NCBI RefSeq assembly: GCF_040954645.1
Contig: NC_092804.1
Span: 143,849,108 to 143,913,107, forward strand
From: Diabrotica undecimpunctata
Lineage: Eukaryota > Arthropoda > Insecta > Coleoptera > Chrysomelidae
Length of the DNA stretch: 64,000 nucleotides
Reading direction: 5' to 3'
Under the pieces are notes generated by a model, which had not been told where the DNA came from, did not search any database, and worked only from the letters and a program-made list of their open reading frames with translations. Shown piece after piece: positions 52,494 to 63,873 of the stretch (the first letter of the stretch is position 1; each line of letters opens with the position of its first letter). A program made the translations under genes and the position numbers.

Positions 52494-55400
52494 CTAGTGA
52501 ATTCCTTCCAAAGGGGAAAATACTTTATATTGGTACAGTTTATCATCCCCATATCCATATAAAAGTCTTCCAACACCATTTTCATCATAATAAGGGTATC
52601 TATACTTTGGTCTGAAAATAAAAAATATATTTATTAATTTTAATTTTTTTATGTGGTTGGATGATTGACACCTAGTTTATGCCATTAAAAAAATGTGTAT
52701 TGTATTACCAATATAAACAATTGAGTTGGGATACAGAATGGGAAACAAAGAAATCAAAACACTCTGTTACGCAGACGACGCAATATTGATAGCCTAAGAT
52801 GAAGATAGTCTGCAAAGACTCATCCACAGGTTTAACATAAGAGCAAAAGAATTTAATATGACAATCTCATCTTCGAAAACTAAAACAATAGTAGTCAGCA
52901 AAGAACCAACCAGATGTAAAATAGAGATTGATAGCATCAATATTGAACAAGTAATGGAAATAAAATACCTGGGAATTACACTGTCTAGCTATGGAGACCT
53001 GGACAAAGAAGTAAGAGATCAAGTACAAAAAGCAAATAGACTGGTATGATGCCTTTAAAACACTATATGGCGAAACAGACACTGAGATGAAATCAAGAAT
53101 TTATAAAGCCAGTATAAGACCAATAATGACATATGCCTCGATCATATGACATATAGAAACAAGACTCGACACAGCCACAACGCAAAGGCTACTGGAAACG
53201 GCAGAGATGATAGTGCTGAGAAGAATTACAGGAAATACGCTGAGAGATCAAAAGAGAAGTGAAGACATTAGAAGAAGATGTAATGTACAGTGTATAAATC
53301 AATGGACACAAAATAGAAAAAAAGCATGGAATGACAACCTTCCATAGAGGTATTAATCCGCCAATGAACAAGCAGAATTGCTTATAAAGCGGAAGAAGAA
53401 GAAGAAGAGTTGGGATTTATGTACCTTAATGATGCAAGTCTAACAATTCTCAAAAGTACTGCTAATGAAATGAAATAAAAGATGATCTGACTTATCTTTG
53501 TTTTAGAATTTAGCAACTCCTGTCAATATTCATACTATATAAATGGCAACAATGATAACGGAACAATATGGACTGTTAGTAGAAATATAGCTAATAACGT
53601 CAATTTATTGTATAGAAATAATATCATTTAATGGAGAATAAGACGCTACAACTATATAATTATACCGTAAGACGACCAGACATCAGACATCATATATCGA
53701 CCAGATAGTCTAGAAAAGACATCGAGAGAAAATATGGTTACCTGATTCTTCAAAGGGTGGTGACTGCTCAAAAACTTACGTCGGTCGAACTGGTAGAACC
53801 TTTAACAAACGTATAGGAGAACATAAAAGGGCTTTCAATAATAGAAAGATAGACTCTACGTACGCACTTCACCTTCTAGACCATAACTAGACCATTCTTT
53901 TAATGACGAATTTCAAATTCTTCACATTTAAAATAAAGACCTTACGCTATCTTTCTTAGAATCTATATGAATTAACAATTTAAAAAATATAGATATAATT
54001 CTGAATGACCAACTTGAGATAAACTGCTCTCCCCTCTGCTCACTTGAGAAAAGCACTCTGCCGAAACAGCTGTAGTGATAATAAATTATAATAAATTTTG
54101 TGGAAGTGTTGAAAACAAAAGTTTTCAGTGTTTTATTGTTAAATGAACATTATTTCTGCTTCATATAAACTAATGACGTTAGGATTACGTAAATTTTCGT
54201 TAAATCGAAATGATTTCAAATGTATCTTAGTTCAATTTAATTAAAACTCCTCAGAACTGGAGGCAGAAGTTTTAAAATCGAAAAAAAGTGAAAATTTTCC
54301 TCCGTCAACAGCTCTTGAATGGTTAATTTGGCTATCAGTACATGATAGAGGCACAACATTTAATAATGTTAAACAATTGATTTTAAACGCCATAATTCCG
54401 GCTACAAGCTGCACTTCCGAACGATGTTTCTCCAAGTTAAGCATTGTAAAAACAAAGATTAGAAAATCTTATGATGTTCATAGAAAAAAAACTTTCTGCT
54501 AATTTAGATCTTGATTTAGTTGCAAATGAATTTAAAAAATGGTGTCTTCAACAGAAGAACGTGATTCTAGTTTTATTATTCAGTATACTCTAATATTTAT
54601 GAATAAAATAAAAGTTTAACATTTTTATGAATTTATTGTAGACAGATTTTTAATTTGTACTATTACTCTTTCTAACTTATTGCCTATAATTTAATTTTAA
54701 AATATTATTCAAAAGAAAATTAATATAGAAAATTATGAGAGATAACGTTAATTATTCTTATGAAAAAGAAATCCGATGTAAACCACAGAAGGTATATTCT
54801 AGAGAGTTAAGAACATCTAATTAATATCCCAGGGCCAATTGCGATCAGATTGGCAGTTAATTGAGCAAGCGCTACCATTCATGTCCCAAGACGTACTATT
54901 CAAAGGTACTATACGAGAAAAAAAAAATGAAACATCTTTGAAATACAAAACTATCATTACAGCAAACAAGATAATATAATTATCAAGCAGATTTGTTGAA
55001 ATTGGATATCGAATCACATATTTTTCTTTTTAATTTTATTTAATCCACATAAAGATTTAAGTATTTTTTATATATTTAAAGATTGTAGAAATATAATGTT
55101 AAAATATTTCTTTATTATTTAAGTAAGATCTATAATCTAATATACTTATTTCCAAAACAACTTACCTTTCGTAATATTGAAAATTGGGAGCTCTTGGTTG
55201 TAAAGATGAGTCTGTCATAAGTATTAGTCCAAGTATCAAGCCAAAGAACTGCAACAAATAATTACCCGCATATATTAAAAAGTCAATGTGATCCGTAGTT
55301 TAGTGTGGAATAATTTTGTAAAATATTTAAAAAAAATTAAGGTAAGTAGGTACTATTCTCTTTCTGTTTCTCCTCAATTCCTGATGGTTATTTTGCCTAT

Positions 55401-55675
55401 ACAATCATTGATTTTAACAGTAGGTACCTACTTATATTCATAAAATATACTAGAATAAATATACACTCATTCAGTCACATAAAGGACTTTGTGCTGCCCT
55501 GTATATAATGTGATTAATATTAAAAACACATTAAATAATATTTTCTAGAAGCAATCAGAAAATAATCAATTCCATTCCCATTATCAAAAATATGCAATTT
55601 ATCATTCTGTATACTTCTAAAACATCAAATAATAATAATTGTCTATTAGTTACTTACAAATAGTATTCTCGACAT
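52494..55675 (-). CDS. Small secreted tyrosine-rich peptide gene, 3 exons (72 residues)
   Basis: Coding exons on the minus strand: 55658-55675, 55166-55248, 52494-52611, all with consensus GTAAGT donors (exons 1 and 2) and CAG acceptors, phases 0 and 2. The total of 219 nt gives 72 residues plus TAG. Residues 1-23 form a classical signal peptide (MSRILFFFGLILGLILM...). The mature part is rich in Tyr (about 10) with PKYRYPYYDENGVGRLLYGY and KLYQYKVFSPLEGIH. A poly(A) signal lies 123 bp after the stop. I do not recognise a named family, though the YPYYDENG..LLYGYG pattern looks like a conserved small insect secreted protein. Two LINE and one Penelope-like fragments plus a hAT fragment lie in intron 2. 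A cuticular or neuropeptide-like role is possible but not shown. Confidence 0.78.
52690..53400 (+). pseudogene. LINE family A, copy 3 (palm to C-terminus)
   Basis: The plus strand reads KTLCYADDAILIA (intact catalytic YADD), [20 protein letters not shown], and [20 protein letters not shown], then frame-broken C-terminal pieces to about 53390. Very similar to the copy at 31290-32240. It is 5'-truncated and lies in intron 2 of the small peptide gene. Confidence 0.82.
53740..54130 (+). pseudogene. Penelope-like element 3' fragment with GIY-YIG remnant
   Basis: The plus strand reads GDCSKTYVGRTGRTFNKRIG, EHKRAFNNRK and YALHLLDHN, matching the GIY-YIG endonuclease domain (YVG, Arg helix, EHK) that ends Penelope-like reverse transcriptases. 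A stop follows at HN. About 160 bp downstream is CTTGAGA...CTCTGCCGAAACAG (54043-54069), a hammerhead-core-like motif of the type known from these elements. The RT part is missing. Confidence 0.72.
54240..54570 (+). pseudogene. hAT transposase C-terminal dimerisation fragment
   Basis: The plus strand reads NVKQLILNAIIPATSCTSER, CFSKLSIVKTKIRKSYDV and, after a one-base slip, LSANLDLDLVANEFKKW. The TS.TSER.FSKL..IKTK.R pattern is the hallmark of the hAT family C-terminal dimerisation region. The rest of the element is absent. Confidence 0.82.
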
Positions 55676-56204
55676 CTTTAAATTTTGTAGAACACTTTTA
55701 TTGTTGTTAAAAAACTAACAGCGTCGTCTTTGAACTCCACTTGAAATGTCTGAAAGTGAAAGTCCCAAGAAAGTTCCCCTCTTACTCGGTGTTGTCGGTA
55801 TTTCATGACATAATCAAATACGTTACCGAAATATATAATTGTCTGTCGTATTGAACTATTTAAATTACTTTTTTAGCTGGTATTTTTAACGTAAATGTTC
55901 TTAACTTAATTAGGTGATAATCCCAAGTTAATGTGTACAAAAAAATAATAAGAATAAAAAGCACTAAGTTGGGAAATTTTTAAATTAAAAGATTATCTTG
56001 GAATTTAGGTACAGAATGATCAAACCCCAGGAAACTTAATGGTACCTTAAAGCAGATAGAAGAAAATTAAATTATAATTTATGTTTATGTCTAAATGTTT
56101 TTAATGTTTAAAGGGTTAAAAATACTAATCAGGCAAGGTAATAAATAATAAGCGTGCATGGTTCTGATATATAATATAAACATAATAAAAAATAAATCAA
56201 TAGA
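55676..56204. other. 5' flank of the small peptide gene
   Basis: Upstream region of the minus-strand peptide gene. No TATA box is obvious and no other gene was seen. Confidence 0.4.
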
Positions 56205-56370
56205 TCATATGACATTCAGACCGTTTGATGGGAAGTCGTCTTGGTCCATTTACCTCAGACAATTTGAAGCTATTGCGGATGCCAACCGTTGTTAAACAGA
56301 GGAAGAAGAGGCTGTTTCTTGACTGCTGCTTTACGAGGTGATGCTGCTAACATTTTACGATCGATTAATC
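56205..56370 (+). pseudogene. Retrotransposon gag N-terminal fragment
   Basis: The plus strand reads TFRPFDGKSSWSIYLRQFEA then IADANRC, a typical insect gypsy-type gag opening (PFDGKTSW..YL.QFE). A stop and frame breaks follow at once. Confidence 0.6.
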
Positions 56371-56499
56371 CAGGAAAATGTTATTATACCTTATTAAATC
56401 GACTACAAAAATGCCGTGGAGAATGATATTCATCTACAACAAGTAGGTATACAAATAGTCCATGATATGACGGCTTTCTGCTGAGAATTCTTTTTATAT

Positions 56500-56930
56500 G
56501 CATCGAATAGTAAATTTTTAAGACAAAAATCAACCTCAAATCGACCTTGGGACCAGTCCATAATTCTTCAGGAAGAGTCCCATTAACAGCTGTAGTAGGG
56601 CTACGATTTTTTTAAATATATTGCAGTAGCCACTGCTTCTGCCCAATAAGCTTTAGACAAACCAGAATCAGTAAGCAAAGCCCTAGCTTTTTCCACAGCC
56701 GTGCGATTGGCACGCTCCTACACACCATTTTAGATGTGTATTATGTGTATTATTCCTGAATCCTTAAATAGAGCTCTAAATTGAGCATTACAAAATTCTA
56801 AACCGTTATCGCTCCTGTAGCGTTTTATTTTAAGCCCTGTTTGATTTTCATTTGAAACTGCCAGATTTCATAATTTCGTCTTCCATCTAATTTTTCAATG
56901 CTTGGGGCACCAGGGCTAACAAAAACATTA
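56500..56930 (-). pseudogene. Copia-type integrase fragment
   Basis: The minus strand reads RYRSDNGLEFCNAQFRALFK (integrase DNG with catalytic Asp), DSGIIH, NGVERANRTAVEKARALLTD-like sequence, LSKAYWAEAVATAIYL and GTLPEELWTG. This is a Ty1/copia integrase core with stops. Only this part of the element is present. Confidence 0.8.
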
Positions 56931-57114
56931 TTAATGGTTCTTGTTTCAACTTTTTCTTGTTCAGACATTTCGTCGAGTAAAATAATTCAATAGAACAGAA
57001 GCAAAGACGCCTAACACAACATACGCGCCACGTGAAAAAGTTTTTTAACGATTTCTGTATTCTTTAACACTTTTGTAGCGCACTTGAAATGTCCTGGTCA
57101 CATAACCTATTAGG

Positions 57115-57117
<3 letters not shown>

Positions 57118-57158
<41 letters not shown>
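57118..57158. repeat. (TA)n microsatellite
   Basis: About 40 bp of TA repeats. Confidence 0.95.
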
Positions 57159-57159
<1 letters not shown>

Positions 57160-57439
57160 CATGTATCCCACCTTTAATTTATTATTATCTAATTATATAA
57201 TATTAAAACAAAATAAAAAATCGTATTGCGCCTAAATATATTGTTCAGCAGCTATCAAGTCGATAAATAAACAGTCCTTATCAATCTAAAATTTTTCATT
57301 TTAACGATATTTAATTTCCTGCGGATATAATATTATTTCAATAATAAAAGGCTTAAGATTGTATAAAATTGGACTCTAAAGTTAATAGAATTTTAAATGG
57401 GCTACAGCAGAAAGAAATCATATTGTTGACAAACTTATT

Positions 57440-58130
57440 TTATCATCATCATTTTGGCTTTAAAACCCTGTGTGGGTCCTAGCCTCCCCAAGAATTTTTT
57501 TCCAGTCGTCCCTATCCATCGCCTTTCTCCGCCAAGCACGTATTTCCATATTTCTCATGTCTTCATCGATGTTATCGAGGAATCTTGTTCTGGGTCTTCC
57601 TCTTCTTCTTTGACCAATAGGTCTATCAAGGAGCGTTTTTCTAGCTGGGTCGGTTTGCTTCATCCGCATTACATGGCCTACCCACCTCAGACGTCCTACC
57701 TTAATGTGTTTTACGATATCTGCTTCCTGGTATATTCTATAGAGTTCGAAGTTGTATCGTCTTCTCCGGACACCATTTTTCATTTATCGCTCCATAGATT
57801 CGCCTTAGTATTTTTCTTTTGAAACATCCTCACATGTTTTCATTGCTTTTTGTTAAAGTCCAGGTTTCTGAACCATATGTTAGGACTGGGCGTATTATTG
57901 TTTTGTAGAGTTTTACTTTTGTATTTCTTGATATAACTGTAGATTTAAAAAGGAGATTAAGCCCAAAATAGCATCTATTAGCCGTGCAAATTCTGCGGTA
58001 GTGTCATTTTCAGTATTGACGAGCGTTCCCAGGTATACAAATTCGTTAACTGCTTCGATGACGTCGTTTTCTATAACAAGTGGCCGTAGTATTTGTGGTT
58101 GCGTACCTATTTTCATGTATTTTGTTTTAT
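57440..58130 (-). pseudogene. LINE C-terminal fragment
   Basis: The minus strand at 57913-58116 reads IENDVIEAVNEFVYLGTLVN, the KYLG region of a LINE RT. At 57460-57783 it reads GRLRWVGHVMRMKQTDPARK, RRRGRPRTRFLDNIDEDMRN and ends with WKKILGEARTHTGF before a stop. Both are standard LINE C-terminal blocks. A frame-broken gap lies between them. Confidence 0.8.
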
Positions 58131-58240
58131 TGGTGTTTATTTATTAATTTTATAGATTTCAATAAAATTGATATTTACATGTTGTATAATGACTTCACTC
58201 GTAACTTAAATGGTATGTTCCAAATGTTTGGAATGTTTAT

Positions 58241-58822
58241 TTCACTGCTGACTTTGTAGTAGCTCCGGCCGATAACACGAACCCATATCTCTGACTGAAA
58301 AAAAGCTTGAGCATATTGATGAGTTTGCATATAAATGGATGCCACTGGAAGATCAGAATTACATGAAACGTTTGATTTCTGTTTGGTTTCCTATGTTTTC
58401 CTATCTTTCATGCTTTCCTATGTGTTCCTTCGTTTTTCTATGTTTTTAAAAATTCTTCCAACATCATTGTATAGGCTATTATTGTTATCAGTGCTACAAA
58501 AGCAATAAAGTATACAATGATGACATATTTTTAAAACTTTAAATTTATTTAGGGACATAAACTTCCAAATACAGCGGTTGCAGTGCCATAAGGTTCCAAG
58601 TACAAGTGAACATTTTGAAAAAACCATGAAATTTGCATTTTATACCACAATGGAAGTATTGTTTTATGAATTACTGTATTACCAAACCTTAAACAATAAT
58701 ATATAATGTATCTGGCAAAGTATAATTTTGTCAAAACCGTTTTATTTGACAGCAAACTTTAAAATTTGTTTCCTGCAAAATTTTGTAAATGTCGCTTGGA
58801 ACCCTATGGTTCTCAGCCCTCG
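58241..58822 (+). mobile_element. Partial inverted copy of the DDE-type element (3' end)
   Basis: Reverse-complement match to about 60248-60833. It carries the C-terminal coding piece PISLTEKKLEHIDEFAYKWM, then PLEDQNYMKRLIS, and ends at the terminal repeat GGTTCTCAGCCCTCG (58822). Divergent sequence at about 58390-58440 differs from the other copy. With 60248-60833 it forms a long inverted repeat spaced by about 1.4 kb. Confidence 0.7.
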
Positions 58823-59079
58823 ATAAGTATGACTGATGTTTTGTCTTTTTATTGCAGTCCAGAGCCTAGAAAGTGATATGCTGTCGTACGATTTTTTCAA
58901 ATCGATAAAACTAAATGCGTTTCTAAATTATGCGCTAGCCTTTTATCTGTAATTTGTAGAATACAAAAGTTTTTCTGCGCAGGATCGCCCAACTATAAAA
59001 CAACTCTGGTCTCAAGTTTCTACAAACTGGCTTTCAATTGAAAGCCAGTTTGAGATAGCTACAAGTGCTTTTAATAAGA

Positions 59080-59540
59080 TGAAAGCATATTATGCAATGG
59101 GAAACTCAACATCGAAATTAGAACTAGAGTATTGGGATGCTACGTGTTCTCTGTCCTGTTGTATGGAGTTGAGGCCTGGACAATTACAGAGGCGACAGAG
59201 AAAAAACTCAATAACTTTGAAATGTGGTGTTATCGAAGAATGTGGAAAATATCTTGAACACAACACATAACAAATGCGGAAACGCTACGAAGAATGAAAA
59301 AAGATAAAGAAATACTCAACACTATAAAGAAAACAAAAATAAGCTACTTTGGTCACATACTAAGAAACGAGAAATACGAATTGATGCGGCTGGTCATGCA
59401 AGGAAAGGTGGAAGGCAAAAGAGGACCTTTGAGACAATGGAGTGGGAAAACGTCAATAGAACTTTTCAGAACGGCTGCAGATAGAGTCAAATGGGCCATG
59501 ATGATCGACAATGTCCTTAGGAATGGGGCACGTTAAGAAG
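59080..59540 (+). pseudogene. LINE family B C-terminal fragment
   Basis: The plus strand reads TKISYFGHILRNEKYELMRL, VMQGKVEGKRG and ELFRTAADRVKWAMMIDNVL followed by a stop, matching the tail of the LINE at 36661. Upstream, VLYGVEAWT-like remains are frame-broken (LLYGLEAWT region at about 59155-59185). Confidence 0.75.
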
Positions 59541-60247
59541 AAGAAGGCCTTCAATTCGAGTTTTCAAGATTTCTCATGTAGGATCCTTATGCTGCCGAGA
59601 ATGGAAAGTTCACGATAGTTTGAATACCTCATTCTGTCACGTTTCTTGAAGATATTAGTGACATAGCCTTTTCTAATAGTCTTTAGGTAGTTGCTCTCTG
59701 TTCAAATATTTGTTAAACAACCAGGCCAAGAAATCAAACCTATAGTTAAAATATATTTATTATATTACTTCTAGCACTTTTAAAATTATAAATATTTTCA
59801 TTTAAAACTGCATCTTTTGTTTATAAAAAAATATTTTAGTTCTACCCATGTATACAAAAGTAGTTATTATTACATTATTACTTAATAATTCCACTTCTTC
59901 CTAATCGATTGCCGTAGTCTACTGTGTGTCTGTGGACTATGTACTAAATACTTTCACTTTTAATAAGATTAATAGGTAGTGTGCTACATTTGAGTTCTAA
60001 AATGTTGTTAACGTGACAGAAGATACGTTTGTTTTCTTTTATTAAGGATGAAATTTTTGTCGGTGAGTAAGTGAAACAATTTTGTAGTATTTTGTCTTGA
60101 TTTTTCTTCAAGTGTAACTGTTTCATTTTTGTCAAATCTTAATACATAGTAACCTTTGCACCACAGGGAAAAATTAAACAAAAAATTTAATCAAAGTATA
60201 TTCCATGAATATACGACTGTTTTGGATTATCGCGACAACGAATATTT
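59541..60247. other. AT-rich stretch, nothing recognised
   Basis: Between the LINE fragment and the DDE-type element. No coding similarity. Confidence 0.45.
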
Positions 60248-62862
60248 CGAGGGCTGAGTACCATAGGGTTCCAAGCGACATTTACAAAAATTTTTAGGAA
60301 ACGAATTTTAAAGGTTGCTGTCAAATAAAACGGTTCTGACAAAATTATACTTTGCCAGATATGTTATAATATTATTGTTTTAAGGATTTGGTAATACATT
60401 AATTCATAAAACAATACTGTCGTTGTGGTATAAAATGCAAATTTCATGGTATTTTCAAAATGTTGCACTTGTACTTGGAACTTTATGGCACTGTAACCGC
60501 TGTATCCGAAACTTTGTGTCCCTAAATAAATTTGAAGTTTTAAAAATATGTCATCATTGTAGACTTTATTGCCTTTGTAGCACTGATAACAATAATAGCT
60601 TATACAATGATGTTGGAAGAATTTTTAAAAGAATGGGAAAAAGAAAATTAACGAAGAGTAGAAAATTAACTTTTATTTATAAACTGTTTCGTTTAGGAAA
60701 TCAAACATTTCATGTAATTCTGATCTTCCAGTGGCATCCATTTATATGCAAACTCAATATGTTCAAGCTTTTTTTCATTCAGAGATTTGGGTTTTGTGTT
60801 ATCGGCCGGAGCTACTACAAAGTCAGCAGTGAAATTATTTATGGTAACCACTCTTTGTTTCTTCTTAGTACTGCTGGTACCTTTACTAATATTGTAGAAA
60901 ATTAGGCGCTGTGATCACTCAACTTATACTGAACAGTAAACATGTCTCCTTGTACAAAACGTAGTTGACAAACTTTAGTGTAAGGTATTTTATTATATTG
61001 GTATAATGATGCTGTTTTTTTTTAAGTTTTTAAGGTGTGATGGTTTCATATTAATCACACAGAATGGCTTTTGTCTGTTAACTTTTAACAAAAATCTAAC
61101 AAGCGCTTGTGGAGACGAAATACCCGTAACCTTCATAGCTTTTTCTATACGAGAATGGATATTATCGACAACCTGTATGCACGAATGACCAGGTATGGAG
61201 TATTTCATAGTTACCATTTAGAGATTAGGATGTTTGTTCAGGAAGTCAGTGATTGCTACTGAGATAGGGAGTTCCTGTTCTGAGGAACACAACTATCACT
61301 CCAAGTGACTATCTCATTCATTTCCGGATGTTTTAAAACTACTTTCTCCAAAATTTGTATTGGGGCACTAGACAAATCATTGCCTGATCTCCCACATAAT
61401 GTTTCTAGCCATACTGCACAGTAAACTTCTGAATCAACAGAACTGTGAGCTGTCAGATTGTATAAATTTAATTTCTGTTTGTAAAACAGCACAGAGACTT
61501 CAGATTTAGGTAGATTTATGACATTTTCCAGATCAAAACATATGATGGCACAGTTTTATTTCTGTTTCTTTTGTCATTTTCACGTTCTTGACTCATTATC
61601 AATTTCTTTGTAACGTGGGCGTGATATGTCTGTCCCTCTTCTGTATGTACCCTGTTCTCTTTTTTTGGCCAATCTATAGTCCTCGCCGACGTCACACCTA
61701 TCTGTATTCGGTTGCAAGAACTCTAGGTTATGCTCAAAATTAAAAATGTGCCTATACACCGACAGCGTTTGTGGAGGTATATTATTTGCATTGCACATTT
61801 CAATGTACGAATCATACATTTTTTGAATGTTAATTGTTGGGTCTAGATTTCTTCTTTTTAAATCTTTTGTTATTATTTCCTTTTCTTTGTTTTATATGCG
61901 ATCTTTGGCTTCCGCTTTCGTTTTCGAGTTCTATTTACCTCCTTCATTGGGTTTTTTTTTCAGATTCTGATTCGGAACTTGAGGTGAAACTGTAGTCTAC
62001 TAAGCAACAACTGGCAATATTCCTACAAAATGTGTTTGTGTAAAGGATAGTTATACATACTATTTAATTTGTCTTATGTTCTTAAGTAACAATTTGATCG
62101 TTTGGACCACGAATATTATGAATGTTATTGACTCCTTCCCTTGGACTTGCTACACTTCCATCTATAGCTTTAGAGGACTCTTCAGTTTCGAAATTTAGCC
62201 TAAAAATTATTTGTCAGTCAAGACAGTTAGAAATCTAGTTCAATAATATATTTTTGTTTATAAGTTTTATTTTATTTGTTATAACAGTTCGCATAATTGT
62301 GTACCTGCCGCCCCATAAAGGATATATCAAAATTGTTTCATACTTTTATAAAAAAAAAAATTACCTTCTTTTTACCGGTACTTCAGAAATAAGTACCCGT
62401 TATATTCTTTGTGTCAGAATCACTAGAAATATGAACAGCAGCCAGTGACCGCCTAAAAAAGTAAGGTCGTATTTTTTCCGAAATGTAAAGTATAATGTTG
62501 AATAAGTTACCATTTCTTTCCACTGCTATTTTCTAGTAGATATTCAGAACCGGAGCTACAATAATCCGCTCAAGATTCATTTTCGGACACAGAGGACATT
62601 GCAAAACAAGAAAATGATAATTTTAACTGATAAAACTGAAATTTAACTTTCACCAATACTTCCAATGTAGTACATGGAACCACATGGTTCTAACCTTAAA
62701 GCATTTCGCGCACTTGGAACTATATTTCACTGTTGATTGTGGCCTATCAAATGGCAGATTTTTCAATACTATTCTATGCAGAATTCAAAGAACAATAGAT
62801 TTATGTTAAAAAACAAATTTTGTACAAACTGTCACTTCGAACCCTATGGTTCTCAGCCCTCG
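60248..62862 (-). mobile_element. DDE-type DNA transposon relic with TIRs and ATTT duplication
   Basis: Ends are inverted repeats of about 35 bp: left CGAGGGCTGAGTACCATAGG, right (reversed) CGAGGGCTGAGAACCATAGG. ATTT flanks both sides (60244-60247, 62863-62866). Minus-strand coding remains in order: a basic N-terminus, MYDSYIEMCNANNIPPQTLS and LEFLQPNTDRCDV (61580-61819), LFYKQKLNLYNLTAH and EIVTWSDSCVPQNRNS (61256-61492, probable catalytic SD.C..QN), YSIPGHSCIQVVDNIHSRIE (60993-61217), and the C-terminal PLEDQNYMK block. The protein resembles a large arthropod-expanded transposase-like family. A 4-bp duplication fits the Sola superfamily, but that placement is inference. Stops make it inactive. 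Confidence 0.72.
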
Positions 62863-63873
62863 ATTTTACTGTGCTACATAAGAAGTACGAATGTAAATCT
62901 AATAATTATTCCAATAAAAAGGATGTCAGTTTGACATAATTTGGTACTAATTCTAATTTCGAAGAGAGTGTTTGTGTATTGAAGCCGAAAATGCTCAGAC
63001 GTTTTTTAGATGTAGAAAACCTTATATTTTAATCTATATATTTTCAGTTTTATCTGTTCATAAGCGTATGTGTGATGCACCCTGTATTAGTGAAACAAAA
63101 CTAAAGTCAGCTGTTGTGCAAAAGGCAAGACGTGGACAAAGTGAACAAAATGTCGCACAATACAAACCTTGCAGACACTCAAAGTTAGTGCCAATTATGA
63201 CCATCAAACAACATCAATCCCACGGGCCAGAGGCCCTCTGGCTGGATTATGTTGCTCTCCAGGCGTAATCACCTTAATAACACTCTTGGTGCATAAATAA
63301 CTAATAAACTATTGTTTTATAATTGATAATGAAGAGCATACGGCAGGGCGGGCGCTCATTTATTTTTACAATGAGAATTTATACCAGCAAAAATGTGTGC
63401 CCTAGGTCTTGTGTCTCTCTCTTTATACACGATGCTGCCAAGCGCCCGTCTTGTCATAGCGCCTTATTACCGATTGAAAAACAATTTTTCAAAATTGCCC
63501 AAAATACTTATCGGGAAATGATAGAACAAGGTTTAAACTTGAATTTAGGTTCTTGGAGAATTTAAAAATGTTTTTACTTGTGCTTTTGAACCTCGAAAAT
63601 CGTAATTTTGCGTTTTTCTCAGTTTTAAATTATTTATAACTCAAAAACGATTAAGTTTACAGAAAAACTACAAAATACCTATTTTGTTCAGAATGATCCA
63701 AAAAGTTTGTCCGGTCCCAAAAAAAAATGGAATGTTGCAATAATTATAGTATTGTGCACATAGTAAATTGTAGTAGTTCTTATAACTTTCTCGCATATTA
63801 ACATTTTTTTTAACTAATTATTATAAAACATAAATATAATATTATTATAAAACATTTTTCTTAACTATTTTAG
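62863..63873. other. Region before the edge gene, probable repeat sequence
   Basis: Plus frames at 62972-63268 and 63323-63565 are not recognised. The block at 63575-63720 (TTTATAACTCAAAAACGATT ... AATGATCCAAAAAGT) has the look of a dispersed insect repeat. The first exon of the following gene may be in this region but could not be fixed. Confidence 0.35.

Noticed and set aside
60423..60905. Plus frame of 160 codons
   Set aside because: Lies antisense to the C-terminal part of the DDE-type element and partly repeats in the inverted arm; no motif of its own.
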